A DNA stretch of 64,000 nucleotides from DASXKD01 sp963734725 (GCA_963734725.1 CAVTIX010000015.1:62001-126000); one strand, 5' to 3'; positions 26,215-36,608 are shown, numbered from the stretch's first letter. Notes: generated by a model not told the origin, from the letters alone. Numbers and translations: made by a program.

Positions 26215-27846
26215 ATGACAACCGCGCCTCAGCGTGCCGAGAGCCGGGAGTCCCGGCGCTGGGAGCACCTGCGGCGGCAGGCCCGGGGATGGTGGGACGC
26301 TGATGGTGTCGGCTGGCTGGTCGCGGCAGCGGCCGCGTTTACGGTCGCGGTGCTGGCGTTCAACCCGCTGTCGGCGAGGCTTAGCGGCGATGAGGTTGTG
26401 TACGCCAGCCAGATCGCCAATCACGTTCCGTTGCTGCAGTGGAACCCGCAGCACGCTCGCGGGGTGTCGCTGCTGGTAGCGCCGGTCACCTTGCTGACCA
26501 GCTCGGCCACGATCTTGCGGGGGTACCTGGCGCTGCTGGCCGGAACCGGGCTGTTTGTGGCCCTGCTGGCCTGGCGCGGCGTGGTACGGACCCGGGTTCT
26601 GACGCTGGCATGCGTCATGTTCGGCGGGCTGTGGATCTCCGAGTCGCTCGCGGTGCAGCTGTATCCCAACTACTGGATCGCGCTCGGCGGGCTGGCCGGC
26701 GTCGGCCTGTGCCTGCGCTGCTTGCGCTCGCCAGCGCCGCGCTGGCCGGTGCTTGCGCTGCTGGCGCTGGCGGCCGCCGTCACCTCGCTGATGCGCCCGC
26801 AGGACGCGTTCTTCCTCTTCGCGCCGCTCCTAGTCGCCGCGCTGGTGGTCGCGGCACGGCGGCCCGGGAGGCGGCGCGGGCTGGCCGCGCTCATCGCCAT
26901 GCTGGCCGGCCTCGCGGCCGGGGCAGGCGATTGGGTAGCGGAGGGGTACCTGTACTTCGGCGGGCCGATCGCCCGGGTCCATTTGACCAGCCGGTACGTC
27001 GGTGGCACGCGATTCAGCCCGGTCAACAGCCTGCGGATCATCGATGGCGGCCGCACCAGCTCGGTGCCCGGCTACCCCAGTGTCCACGGCTGGCCGCACC
27101 CGCAACTGCTGCTGTGGTGGCTCGGCTTTGCGCTCCTTGCCGTCCTCGGGATATGGGTTGCCGCCACCACCGAGGGGTGGGCAGTAGCGCTGCTGCCCGC
27201 CGCGTCCGCGCTCGGTATCTACGCGCTGTACACGTTCCCGGTCCGGGACAACTACCGGTATCTGGTGCCCATCTGGGCATTGCTGTCCATCCCTGCCGCA
27301 CAGGGGATGGACTGGCTGATCACGCGCTGGCGCAACCCCGCCCGCCTGACCGTCGTAGTCGTCGCCGCCGCCTTCATCGCCGTCGAGCTAGGCACCCAGC
27401 ATCCGCTGCTGATGCAGCATTCGGCAGCGATGCGGACCGGCTCTCAGGCAGAAGTCAGAATCGTGAATTCGCTCCGGAAGCTGGGGGTCCACTCGCCGTG
27501 CGTGGTCACCAGCGTGTACCGGCCCCATTTCGCGCCGATATCCGAGGCGGCGGGCTTCTACACCGGTTGCACGTACCTGTGCCCCGTGGCGCGGCCTACC
27601 GCAGGGACCGGGACCGGGCGCCTGGTCGTCCTGGTGCAGGGAACGGCGCCGCCCTGGGTGCAGGGAACGGCGCCGCCCTGGCGCTACGCCCGGAACTGGG
27701 GCGCGCATCGGCTGGGCGCCGCCAATGTGTACGCGTATCTGCAGCCGGCCGGCCAGCCGCCTTTGTCCTTCACGCGACCCCGGTCTCATGGACATCTCGC
27801 TGTCTGCTTTCCGGGGCCGCCCGCCCGGGGCGGTAACCAGCCATAG
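26215..27846 (+). CDS. Multi-spanning membrane glycosyltransferase-like protein (GT39/ArnT fold)
   Basis: About 543 residues from ATG 26215; upstream in-frame ATGs exist and no ribosome site is decisive. It has roughly 10 membrane segments in residues 35-430. The first extracytoplasmic loop contains RLSGDEVVY (Asp59-Glu60), placed like the catalytic acidic residues of polyprenyl-phosphate-dependent GT-C enzymes. A C-terminal soluble domain follows with Cys pairs (HSPCVV, GCTYLC). It probably transfers a sugar from a lipid carrier outside the membrane, but donor and acceptor are unknown. A 24-bp tandem duplication near the 3' end adds eight residues. It is cargo of the short element between sites A and B. 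Confidence 0.6.
   Translation: MTTAPQRAESRESRRWEHLRRQARGWWDADGVGWLVAAAAAFTVAVLAFNPLSARLSGDEVVYASQIANHVPLLQWNPQHARGVSLLVAPVTLLTSSATILRGYLALLAGTGLFVALLAWRGVVRTRVLTLACVMFGGLWISESLAVQLYPNYWIALGGLAGVGLCLRCLRSPAPRWPVLALLALAAAVTSLMRPQDAFFLFAPLLVAALVVAARRPGRRRGLAALIAMLAGLAAGAGDWVAEGYLYFGGPIARVHLTSRYVGGTRFSPVNSLRIIDGGRTSSVPGYPSVHGWPHPQLLLWWLGFALLAVLGIWVAATTEGWAVALLPAASALGIYALYTFPVRDNYRYLVPIWALLSIPAAQGMDWLITRWRNPARLTVVVVAAAFIAVELGTQHPLLMQHSAAMRTGSQAEVRIVNSLRKLGVHSPCVVTSVYRPHFAPISEAAGFYTGCTYLCPVARPTAGTGTGRLVVLVQGTAPPWVQGTAPPWRYARNWGAHRLGAANVYAYLQPAGQPPLSFTRPRSHGHLAVCFPGPPARGGNQP
27634..27681 (+). repeat. Perfect 24-bp tandem duplication inside the membrane protein gene
   Basis: Two identical 24-bp units (27634-27657 and 27658-27681) keep the frame and encode VQGTAPPW twice. 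This looks like a recent replication-slippage duplication. Confidence 0.9.
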
Positions 27847-28238
27847 CCTCCCGGGCGCTTCCGATTCCGGTACTGGTCTCCCTGGCCGCCGTGGTGGGCT
27901 GTGTCGGCGGGATCTACGGGATCGGCGGCGGGTCCATCCTGGCACCCATCCTGATCGGCTCCGGGCGGTGCCCCGCTGAGGTCGCCCCGGCCGCGCTGGC
28001 CTCCACGTTCGTGACCTCGGTCGCGGGCGTGATCACCTTCACCATCCTGTCGATCCACCAACACGGCTCGGCTGCTCCGGACTGGCCGACCGGCATCGCG
28101 CTGGGCATCGGGGGCCTCGCTGGCGGCTACACCGGCGCCCGGATCCAGCACCGGCTTTCCGACCTGTTGATCCGCCGCCTGGTCGGCGTGCTGGTGATCG
28201 CGATCGGCGCCAGCTACCCGTGGTCCGGCCTCAGCTGA
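27846..28238 (+). pseudogene. TauE/SafE sulfite-exporter-family permease, C-terminal half only
   Basis: About 125 residues equal to the second repeat of TauE/SafE proteins: GIYGIGGGSILAPILIGSG, then VAPAALASTFVTSVAGVITF, and a GGLAGGYTGARIQHRLSD loop near the end. Complete proteins have about 250 residues and two such repeats. The open frame begins directly at the end of the previous gene without the first repeat or a ribosome site. The permease was probably cut during element rearrangement. It ends 93 bp before the repeat flank of site B. Confidence 0.75.
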
Positions 28239-28330
28239 CCGCAGACCGCGACTGCTGCTCGTTCGGGCACAGATCTGCCACGACCCGTGAAGGGCCTCAA
28301 CGGCGGGATCATCGTCGCCCAGCGTCCCAT

Positions 28331-28724
28331 TCCGGCGCTCGGCGGTTCCGTGGAGTTCCATGCGCACGATTCCCGGGCGTGCGCACCTCCGTGCAGGAGG
28401 GCTCGTGACCTCTGTGACCAGGCGCAACAGCCACCGCTTACATTTACGACGGCTACGTTGGGGCTCGCAAGGTGGCCAAAAACGGAGACAAACGCCGGGA
28501 CTACGGCTGCATGCTCGAGCAAGCGCGCTCACATCATCCCAGGTCAGTGGCGGTGGAGGTGGGATTTGAACCCACGGAAGACTTGCGCCTTCACACGCTT
28601 TCGAGTACTGCGCACCATCGTTCACCACCGGCCGCGACCGTACGTGACCAGCGCAAGGGCGCGGCCCGCGGCCGCCGGTGAACAGTCCCGGACAGGGGTG
28701 AACGAGACACAAACTGAGCCACAG
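28331..28724. repeat. att-like site B: left arm, tRNA-Ser(CGA) 3' core, right arm
   Basis: The left flank (28331-28550) is homologous to that of site C (38175-38394), including GTGGCCAAAAACGGAGACAA (28472-28491). The core is 28551-28605. The right flank repeats the layout of A and C, with GTTCACCACCG, CCGGTGAAC and the motif CGAGACACAAACTGAGCC near 28704. It separates the 3.2-kb and 9.8-kb elements. Confidence 0.75.
28551..28605 (-). pseudogene. tRNA-Ser(CGA) 3'-half fragment (site B)
   Basis: Identical to the intact tRNA from the encoded CCA (28548-28550) to the anticodon loop, then diverges into the right-arm sequence. It lacks the D-arm, the 5' anticodon stem and the 5' acceptor strand. 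Confidence 0.92.
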
Positions 28725-28813
28725 CGTTGGTCCGCGAGTCGGCCGATGTTGAGGTAGTGAGCCGTGGTTACCGGGAGGGCTGGCATGGCATGACCCGACG
28801 GCCGTTACCGTCG

Positions 28814-29416
28814 TCAGGGACCTGGCAGCAGTCCGACGGCTGCCAGCACTGCGGGAATGGCCAGCAGAAGCGAGCCGAGCACCACCGGCGCGCCAAGCAC
28901 ACCGAGGATGACAAGGCGTTTGCCGTGCGGGTGCCGCTGGGAGTAGGAGGTGGCCAGGACGCCATAGCCGATCGCGGCCACCAGGAAAAACAGCACGTAC
29001 GCCACGCTGCGGGCGTCGATCTTGTCGGCGCCGCCGATCAGTCCCAGGACCATGCCGGCCGCCTCGGCCACGCTGCCCAAGACATACACCCCGAGCGTGG
29101 CGAATGCCGCCCAGACCAGCACGGTGACAACGGCGGGGCTGACCAGCCTCGGCCGCGGGGCGACCGACAGCAAGGCGACCACCGCCCCCAGCGCCTTCAG
29201 CCCGGCGGCGAGCCAGTCCGCCAAGCTGATTCCTGACGCGTAGTGCGCGTAGGCTCCCTCGGCGAAGTGGCCGGTGATCTCGAACACGATGTTGACCGCC
29301 ACGAATCCTAGGCACCACAGCGCCATCAGTATCCCGATCGCGGTGACGACAGGCCCGGCCCGGCCCCGCACTGAGGGATCGCTCACATCAACGCGCGGAT
29401 TCTTCGTGTGCGCCAT
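28814..29416 (-). CDS. Membrane protein of unknown function
   Basis: 200 residues with about five membrane segments (VVTAIGILMALWCLGFVAVN, AGLKALGAVVALLSVA, VVTVLVWAAFATLGVYVLGS and others) and a Lys/His-rich loop. Similar uncharacterised proteins occur in streptomycete-like genomes. The start at 29416 is the first ATG. Its stop lies about 90 bp from the right arm of site B. No function can be assigned. Confidence 0.6.
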   Translation of the reverse strand: MAHTKNPRVDVSDPSVRGRAGPVVTAIGILMALWCLGFVAVNIVFEITGHFAEGAYAHYASGISLADWLAAGLKALGAVVALLSVAPRPRLVSPAVVTVLVWAAFATLGVYVLGSVAEAAGMVLGLIGGADKIDARSVAYVLFFLVAAIGYGVLATSYSQRHPHGKRLVILGVLGAPVVLGSLLLAIPAVLAAVGLLPGP

Positions 29417-29418
29417 GA

Positions 29419-30280
29419 TCAGTTTCGCTTCTGTCCGCTATCGGAAGCTGGCGTGGCAAGGACAAGAAAGCCGTGCGATGGCTGCCGGAGGATTAGCCCC
29501 TGCCCGGGTTCCAAGAGGGTCAGCTTGTCGGCGATGCCTGCTTGTGTGAAGGCTTCTTCGAGTTCGCGGGCTCCTTCGGTCAGGTGCTTCCAGCTGTTGC
29601 AATGCACGGGCAGTACCTGGGCGGCGCCAAGGATCTGGGCGGCTTGGGCGGCATGGGAGCTGGTCAGGGTCATATACGCCCCCGGCACGGTCGGCGTGGA
29701 CGCCGCTCCCGCGAACAAGATGGCGATCTCCACGGGCTCGATCGTGGCGGCGATGGTGCGCACGACGTCAAGGGAGGCGTTGTCGCCGCTGATGTAGGTC
29801 GCCGGGACCTGGTCTCCGGTCAGGACGAAGCCGGTGACCTCGCCCGTCAGGTGCTCGGCTCCGTCGGGCCCGTGCTGGGCCGGCACCGCGGTGATCCGCA
29901 CCGTCTTCCCGGTGGGGCCGACCAGGTCGATGTGCGCGAAGGGTGCCAGGGCCCGGCTCGGGGCACCGAGCCGGGCGGCCGCCGAGGCGGTGGTCAGCAC
30001 CAGCGGTGTGGTGCGGAGGAACTGCCGTCCGGAGGCGTCGAGGTTGTCGAACGTGCTGGTCGTGAGAGAGCAGGACGGCATCGACGCTGCCGATCTGGCC
30101 GGGTGTCAGGGCTGGGGACGCGGTCTTCGTCAGCATGCTGCCCGAGCCGCTGAGGTAGGTGCCGGGCGGGTCGAACGTCGGGTCCGTGACAAGGCGGAGG
30201 CCGCCGATGTCGACGATGACGGTGGGGCCTCCGGCAGCCCGGATCGTGACCGGGTCACGGCGCGAGCACACATGCGGCAT
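29419..30280 (-). pseudogene. MBL-fold metallo-hydrolase (UlaG-like), one-base frameshift
   Basis: The first frame from ATG 30280 (GAGGGAGG upstream) reads TIRAAGGPTVIVDIGGLRLV and reaches DAVLLSHDQH, the metal motif. There the frame is lost; the next frame continues FDNLDASGRQFLRTTPLVLT, then TAVPAQHGPDGAEHLTGEVT and a C-terminal VLPVHCNSWKHLTEGARELE. With one base removed near 30050 the product is a complete MBL protein of about 286 residues, and the interval length fits a single insertion. Lactonase-like hydrolase activity is the family norm; substrate unknown. Dead unless the indel is an error. Confidence 0.75.
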
Positions 30281-30389
30281 TGGCTGGGCCTCCCTCTTGG
30301 CCTGCTCCCTGTGGCGCCCGTCACCGGCCAGGCCGCCGACTGGGCGGCCGGCCGATGCGGGCTGATGGTTATCCGATCTGGCTGGGTCA

Positions 30390-30932
30390 TTAGCCCCCGG
30401 CGGGCTGCCGCATGATGACGAACATGCGGTTGTAGGCGTTGATGAGGGCGATGACCGCCACCAGCGCGATGAGCTGGTCATCGTTGTAGTGCCCGGCTGC
30501 GTTCGCCCAAGCGTCATCGGTCACGCCGCCGGCGGCGTCGGCGATGCGGGTGCCCTGCTCGGCGAGTTCCAGCGCGGCCCGCTCGGCCTCGGTGAAGACC
30601 CTCGCCTCACGCCACACCGCGACCAGGTTCAGCCGATGCTGGCTTTCCCCCGCGTGCAACGCGTCCTTGATGTGCATGTCGGTGCAGAAGCCGCAGCCGT
30701 TGATCTGGCTGGCCCGGATCTTCACCAGCTCCTGCGTCGCGGCCGGCAGTGCCGAACTGTGTAGAACGGCCCATGCCGAATTGATGTGCCTGACCAACTT
30801 CAGCGCCAGCGGGCTGCCGAGGTAGTCGAGACGGGTGCCCATCGCCATCTGTTTGCCGTTGACCCCGTTACCGTTTCGTGCAGGGGCGGCCTGGCCGGCC
30901 TGCCCGGCCGGGTCAGGCTGATCAGTGGTCAT
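30390..30932 (-). CDS. Carboxymuconolactone decarboxylase / AhpD-like protein
   Basis: 180 residues from ATG 30932 with AAGGAG 8 bp upstream. The CMD domain (about 50-125) carries the redox motif CGFC (Cys80, Cys83) with His87 in GCGFCTDMHIKDALHAG, the AhpD-type peroxidase signature. Such proteins reduce peroxides through the Cys pair. They are often controlled by ECF41 sigma factors; an ECF41 gene exists at 11.8 kb but is not adjacent. The membrane-protein gene upstream (31149-31613) is on the same strand. Confidence 0.88.
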   Translation of the reverse strand: MTTDQPDPAGQAGQAAPARNGNGVNGKQMAMGTRLDYLGSPLALKLVRHINSAWAVLHSSALPAATQELVKIRASQINGCGFCTDMHIKDALHAGESQHRLNLVAVWREARVFTEAERAALELAEQGTRIADAAGGVTDDAWANAAGHYNDDQLIALVAVIALINAYNRMFVIMRQPAGG

Positions 30933-31148
30933 GTTCGTCACTCCTTGCTGGTGACCGGTCATGGGGCGGGGGCTTGGGTGCGGTGGCTGGCTGCGCGGCG
31001 CGCGGAAACAGCGCTGAGAGGATCACGCCTGCGGTGTGGGGTTGTTTGCTGTGGCGAGGGCGTGCGCGGCGGCTGCCTCGGCGCGGGCCGGTGGTGGGAG
31101 ACACCGGCACCTCGGCATCGGCGGGGCTGACGGCAGCTGTCCCGGTGG

Positions 31149-31613
31149 TCACGATCTCCGCCACAACAGCGTGACCGCCAGGAGCCCGGCCAGGCACGGA
31201 ACCATCCCTGCCCAGCCCAGCAGCGGCGGCAGGCCGGTGTCTCCGGAGGTGTCCTTGATGAGCAGATCGAGCAGGGCGATGCTGGTGCCAAGCACGAATA
31301 TCGCGGTCGCGGCCCCGCGGGCCCACCGCTTGCCCGCCTTGACGGCCCATATCGCCCAGGACCAGCAGATGATGCCGGCCGCTCCGACGACGGACAGGTA
31401 GACCAGCCAGATGGTGACGGCCGTGCCGATGCGCGCCGGAGTGTAGGCGGGATAGCCGGCCTGGATGTGGCCGGCCAGCACGTTGCCGGTGGCATGGTCA
31501 ACGTAGGCGACGATCATCGCGGCGACGGTGAGCCCTAGGCCCGCATACATCGCCCCGATGACCGATCGCTCATGATGTGCCGTGGCCGATCGCTCATGAT
31601 CTGTCGTAATCAT
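31149..31613 (-). CDS. Four-helix membrane protein of unknown function
   Basis: 154 residues from ATG 31613 with AAGGAG upstream. The N-terminus contains a near-repeat DHERSATAHHERS, matching a short duplication in the DNA. Four membrane helices follow (VIGAMYAGLGLTVAAMIVAY, TAVTIWLVYLSVVGAAGIIC, GAATAIFVLGTSIALLDLLI, MVPCLAGLLAVTLLW). It lies 217 bp upstream of the CMD gene on the same strand. No family recognised. Confidence 0.6.
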   Translation of the reverse strand: MITTDHERSATAHHERSVIGAMYAGLGLTVAAMIVAYVDHATGNVLAGHIQAGYPAYTPARIGTAVTIWLVYLSVVGAAGIICWSWAIWAVKAGKRWARGAATAIFVLGTSIALLDLLIKDTSGDTGLPPLLGWAGMVPCLAGLLAVTLLWRRS

Positions 31614-31847
31614 CAGACTGCGCTCCTTCCAAGTCGTGCGCACCTGCCGGGCGCGGCTGGCGGAACCAGGTGGCCGCGCCGAGGATCTCGCCAGGTGGGC
31701 ATGTCTTTCACCGGCACGCTAGGAGCGGCCTCCGGGCCGGGTCGTCACTCGAAGGTGTACTTGAGGTGGAAGCTTCCTCAGCCGCCCTGGCCCAGCGGTG
31801 CCGCTTCGGGGGTGCCAGAGACTGCGGAGATGCGCTAAGGGATGCCG

Positions 31848-34623
31848 CTAGGAGATGAGGTCTAGCTGGCGCGCCCGGGCGACGGCCTCGGTGCGGCTGG
31901 CCGCGCCGAGCTTGCCCAGGATGTGGCTGACGTGCTTTTTGACGGTGTCGAGGCTGACCACCAGCTCGCGGGCGATGCCCTGGTTCGGCATCCCGGCCGC
32001 CAGCATGCCCAGCACCTCCAGCTCGCGGCTGGTCAGCGGCTCGACGATGCCCTGCACCGCAGCCGCGCGAGGCCGACGATCGGGCGTAGAGGGCGCTACG
32101 TCGAAGGCACGTTGCAGCCGGGCCAGGCAGTCCAGCGAGACGCTGGCGGCGGCCTGGCCGGTGCGCTGGGCCGCGATCAGCCGGCCCAGCAGCGCGGCCA
32201 TAGGCGGCCCTTCGTCGGCGAAGACGCGGACATAACCCTGCGGGCAGGCGAGAAGGAGTGTCTCGGCCAGGGCGTCCACCGCTGCCTGCTCCTCGCCCCT
32301 GGCGGCCAGTGCCAGCGCCCGCAGCGCGCCGATCTCGATCAAGCTGCCGGCCCGGTCCCGGGCGGCCGCCGCCGCGTGCAGCCGGTCCAGCAGCGCCAGC
32401 GCCCGCCCGGCCTCCCCCCTGGCGAGGAAGACCCGGGCCAGCACCAGGTGCCCAGGTTCCCGCGGGTAGACGGGCTCGTCATCCGAGCTGAGACCGGCCT
32501 CGGTCGTCCACCGGGCGGCTCCGACCAGGTCACCCTGGGCCAGCAGCAGCCGCGCCCGCTGCGCCGGGACGGGATTAAGCAGCCCGGCTTGGCCCGGGCC
32601 GACCAGCTCCGCCTCACCGATCGCGTCCAGTGCTCCAGCCGGATCACCGCGAGCCTGCCGGGATCCGCGCCAGCGTCACCAGGCCTGCAGCCAGCGGCGC
32701 GGTCAATGCAAGCTGGCGGCATAGGGTTATGCCCTCGCTGAGATGCCGAACCGCCGCGTCGATGTCGTTCCGCTGGTAGGCCATCTCCCCCATTCCCACG
32801 TACGCAGGGCCCGCGGGCGGCGCGGGTGGCCGGGCAGACGGTGCACCGATCTCCAGTGCCTGCTGGTATGTCTGGACCGCCGCGTCCAGCCGTCCCTGGG
32901 CACGCTGGACCTGGCCGAGCTGGTAGATCCCCCATGCGGTCAACGTGGGCTGGCCCATGGCTCGCCACCCCGCGATGCTGGATTCGAAGGCTCGCTCGGC
33001 CTCCACGAGCCGTCCGCGGAGCCACTCAGCCGCGGCCACGAATCCCTGGGCGGTGGATCTCAGCAGCCACTCACCCTCGTCGATCTCAGCCAAGGCCTGC
33101 GCGGCGAACGCCGCCGTGCCATCGGCATCACCGCCGATCTGGGCGAGATAGCTTCGAAGGAGCGCAATGAGCGCGGCGGGATTAACCAGCATGCTGGCTG
33201 CCCGGGCGGCGGTGGGCTCAAACGGCTCGCTGGTGGGGGATGCCCGCTCGGCGGCATCAAGCGCGGGCCCTACCGCGTCGATCCGGCCGCTGGTGGCGGC
33301 CAGGAACGCCTGTGCCAGCAGCAGCCGGGGCCGGGACCGGACAAGATCAGCGGGGAGTGCTGAAATCCACCGGTAGATCGTCGCCCCTTCGCCGCGCAAG
33401 TTGTAGACCGCATCGAAGTGCTGCTCGATCAGCCGGGCGGCCCAGGCCGTGTCCCCAGCGGCCAGGGCGTGCCGGATTGCGTCCTCGGCCAGCCCTTGTT
33501 GCTCGTGCCAGGTAGCCGCGGCCCGTTGCAACGCGGGGACCTGGGTGGGCTGTTCGGCGTGGAGGCGGGCGCGGAGCAGGTCGGCGAACAGGTGGTGGTA
33601 GCGCCACCAGCCGCGCACTTCATCGAGGGGCACCAGGAACAGGCCCTCTGCCTCAATCTGTTCGAGCAGCGCCTGGCCGCCCTCGCCGCCGGTGACCGCG
33701 TCACACAGCGGCCCGGACAGCCGTTCCAGCACCGACGTTTCCAGCAGGAAGGAGCGCAACCCCTCGTCCTGGTGGTCGAGCACCTCCCCGGCCAGGAAAT
33801 CCAGCACGTAGCGGTGGCTGCCGGTGAACGCCGTCACGAACCCGGTCACGTCCTCCTGCCCGCGCAGTGACAGCGCGGCCAGTTGCAGCCCCGCTGCCCA
33901 GCCCTCGGTCCGTGCGGTCAGCGCGGCCGCGGCCGCGTCGGGCAGGGCACGTTCGGGGACGCCGGCCACCTGCCGCAGCAGGGGCGCCGCTTCGCCGGCC
34001 GTGAACCGCAGGTCCGCGGCGCGTACCTCGGCCAGCTGGCCGCGGGCCCGCAGCCGGGCCAGGGCCAGCGGCGGATCTGACCGGCTCGCCACGATCAGCT
34101 GGAGGTTTCCCGGCCGGTGCTCCAGCAAGAAGTCAACCGAAGCGTGCACCTGCTGGGCACCGATCACGTGGTAGTCATCGAGGACCAGCAGCACATCGGC
34201 GTCATCGCCCCCGGGGGCTAGCTCGTTGATCAGCGCCGTCACCAGCGGCTCGAATGAGGCCGGCGCGGGCGGGCCGAGCAGCGGCCCCACCCGGTCGGCG
34301 ACCCCCGGCCGTGCCCGATCCAGCGCAGCCAGCGCATGACGCCAGAACCGGGCAGGGTCGTTGTCCCCGGCATCCAGCGACAGCCACGCGGCCGGTGGCC
34401 GGGCACGCTGGGCCGCCCAGCCGGCGAGCAGGACCGTCTTGCCGTACCCGGCCGGCGCACAGACCAGCACCAGCCCGCGACCCAAACCCTCCTCGAGCCG
34501 TTCGGTCAGCCGCGCGCGAGGCACCAGGCCTGCTCCCAGCCCGGGCACGTGCAGCTTGGTGGCCAGCAGCACATCCCGCCCGGACGCTGTTGCCCTCGAT
34601 GAAACCGCTGAAAGGTCAGCCAT
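31848..34623 (-). CDS. LuxR family MalT-like (LAL) transcriptional activator, one-base frameshift
   Basis: Together about 924 residues, a typical LAL length. The N-terminal ATPase has Walker A APAGYGKT (56-63) and Walker B DVLLVLDDYH (about 143-152); long TPR-like helices follow. The first frame stops at 32644 after TLARIPAGSR. The expected continuation RQARGDPAGALDAIGEAELV is in the next frame, fitting one extra C near 32660. That frame ends with the LuxR helix-turn-helix (LTSRELEVLGMLAAGMPNQG, then VVSLDTVKKHVSHILGKLGA). Without the indel it is a complete ATP-dependent activator. Targets unknown. Confidence 0.8.
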
Positions 34624-34910
34624 TACCCGGCCTGCACACTCCCTCCCGCGATCCTTTCCTCGCTGCTAGAAGGACTTGCCGCCAGCCGCCCTGGGCGACC
34701 GCGGCGGCCTACGGCGCATTGCTGCCCAGTGCAGGCGCCAATAATCCACCCCACTGGCACTTCCGGGTGACGCCCAGCGTGCCGCGCCCCCGTAGCGTCC
34801 AGACCACAGACACGCCACGCAAGGACGGCACACATGACAGAATCCCGGCCCGAACACCAGATGGCTGACACACCAGCACCGATCACCAGCCCGCCCAGTG
34901 CCACACCAGC
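34624..34910. other. 287-bp divergent promoter region
   Basis: Lies between the LuxR-type gene and the small gene at 34911. It presumably holds both promoters, but no clear operator was identified. Confidence 0.35.
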
Positions 34911-35132
34911 GTGAACGGCATGGCACCAGGCCCGCGTTACGAGATCCGGGTGCAAGGGGCCGTCAACCAGAGCTGGACTGCCTGGTTCGACGGCCTGCAG
35001 ATCCGCAGCGACGGCAGCCAGACGGTCCTCTGCGGCCCAGTAGCCGATCAAGCCGCCCTGCACGGGCTGCTGAACAAGATATGCGGCCTCGGGCTCGTCC
35101 TGATCTCACTACGCCGGCTCGACCCTGAGTGA
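34911..35132 (+). CDS. Small conserved protein of unknown function
   Basis: 73 residues from GTG 34911, or 70 from ATG 34920. The sequence is protein-like (YEIRVQGAVNQSWTAWFDGL, then VADQAALHGLLNKICGLGLV) and resembles a widespread actinobacterial family of about 70-80 residues often encoded near LuxR or transporter genes. No catalytic motif. Divergent from the LAL regulator. Confidence 0.65.
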   Translation: MNGMAPGPRYEIRVQGAVNQSWTAWFDGLQIRSDGSQTVLCGPVADQAALHGLLNKICGLGLVLISLRRLDPE

Positions 35133-35248
35133 CTGCCGCCGCGCCGGTCCAGCCCCAAACACGCCGCCACCTCATCGCACGCGCCTGGGCGGCCAGATAA
35201 TGATCTTGCCCCCAGATGATCTTCAGGGCGGTAACTGATCTCCGCGTT

Positions 35249-35554
35249 CTATTCCGTGCCCGCGACCTCGTAGTGGTGCACGGTGAGGTCGCGCTCGACC
35301 AGGAACCGGTCATCCTCCGGGTAGAAGACAGCTTTCTCGATGTCCTGGCCGGCGAAGCCCTCGATCGCCTCCCGGGATTCCCAGAAGCTCACGGTGACGA
35401 ACTCGGCCCGATCGCCCTCGGCTGTCCACAGCGCCCAGGCACCTCGGTTCCCCGGCGTCTTCCGGTAGCCTTCGACGCCGGTTTCCTGGATGTAGCTGGC
35501 GTAGGCGGCGGCATCTTTGGCCCGGACCGCGCCGCGCCAGATTCTTGCGATCAT
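35249..35554 (-). CDS. Antibiotic-biosynthesis-monooxygenase-like (dimeric alpha/beta barrel) protein
   Basis: 101 residues from ATG 35554 with GAAGGGA upstream. It starts MIARIWRGAVRAKDAAAYAS and contains GAWALWTAEGDRAEFVTVSF and WESREAIEGFAGQDIEKAVF, the pattern of ABM-superfamily dimeric ferredoxin-like proteins. These are small cofactor-free oxygenases or heme/ligand-binding proteins. Isolated gene; substrate unknown. Confidence 0.75.
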   Translation of the reverse strand: MIARIWRGAVRAKDAAAYASYIQETGVEGYRKTPGNRGAWALWTAEGDRAEFVTVSFWESREAIEGFAGQDIEKAVFYPEDDRFLVERDLTVHHYEVAGTE

Positions 35555-35755
35555 TCTCGTGTCCCTTCTCGGCTACCAGCCATGTAGCGGGCACGTGCCC
35601 GGCCCGGCGCACGGTGGCCTGCGAAGCGCCGATGCTACGAGCGCTCCCGTTGCGCCCGCCACCCATGCTGCACCACGACCTTCCGCTTCAGGCTGCTGCG
35701 TCGGAGCTAGGCGGCGGGCTGTGCGGGTCCGCGCTTTATTTCGCTGGGCAGCACC

Positions 35756-36235
35756 TTGGTGCGCGACACCGCCAGTTACGCCGGCGGCGCGCTTGGCCCG
35801 ATGCTGGTGACCGCGGCCGGCCTGGGCCTGATGTTCATGCCGCTGACCCTGATCGCCCTGTCCAAGGTCGGCGACTCCGATGCCGGCCTGGCCTCCGGCC
35901 TGGTCAGCACCGGCCAGGTGATCGGCGGCTCGATCGGCCTGGCGGTCCTTGGCAGCGTCGCCTGGACCGTCTTCGCCAACACGGCCAGGAGTTCCGCAGC
36001 CGCAGCCAGCGCGGCCGCAGCGGCAGCGGCCCGGGTCGGCCACCCGCTACATGCCACCGCGGCGCAGGTCAAGGCGGCGCAGGCCAGGATCTTCGATCAC
36101 GCGCTGGCGGCCGGGTTCTCCCGCGGGTTCGAGGTGTCGGCCGGGATCATGCTGCTTGCCCTGATCGTGACCGCGCTGATGATCCGGGTCACCAAGCACG
36201 ACCTGGCCGAAGTCCCGCAAGCGCCAGCCGAATGA
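35756..36235 (+). pseudogene. DHA2-type MFS drug transporter, C-terminal fragment
   Basis: 159 residues: LGLMFMPLTLIALSKVGDSD, then AGLASGLVSTGQVIGGSIGL, the motif C region of 14-helix EmrB/QacA exporters, and a final helix (GIMLLALIVTALMIRVTKHD). The other 300 or so residues upstream are absent, and the frame starts abruptly without a ribosome site. A relic. Confidence 0.75.
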
Positions 36236-36309
36236 GCAAGCAATGACTGCGCTCGGCTCTTCCTCGTCCGCGACCCGCCCGCCAGGGCTCGGTGGACCAC
36301 GGCACGGAT

Positions 36310-36450
36310 CTTCTCCGCACGAGGGATCAAACCGAGCTGCCGGGCCTGGGCGACTGCTCTCGCGCGGTTGGCACGCCGAGCTTGCCCAGCACGTGGCCAA
36401 CATGCTCTCGACGGTGTCGAGCGAGACCACGAGCTGGCTCATCCGCGCAG
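36310..36450 (-). pseudogene. LuxR helix-turn-helix remnant
   Basis: Two minus-strand frames give SQLVVSLDTVES and HVGHVLGKLGVPT, a near copy of the HTH of the LAL regulator at 31.9 kb (VVSLDTVKKHVSHILGKLGA), with one indel. It marks a second, almost deleted LuxR gene in the same island. Confidence 0.5.
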
Positions 36451-36608
36451 CCCGGCGGCATTCCGCAGCATGCAGGTTCTCGTCGTCGGCGCAGGCAGCG
36501 GGCTGGTGGTCCGGTGATCGAGGCCGAGGGACTGGTTGGCCCAGAATTCCTGAGATCCCTGCTGAGAGAGCGGCGACGTGAAAACAAGACCCAGAGCTAG
36601 AACAAGAA

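Noticed and set aside
28287..28757. 156-codon frame reading through the tRNA-Ser fragment at site B
   Set aside because: Similar frames appear at every copy of the tRNA fragment because that sequence lacks stops; not coding.
27786..29318. 510-codon minus-strand frame crossing site B
   Set aside because: It runs antisense through three different genes and a tRNA fragment; an artefact of high GC.
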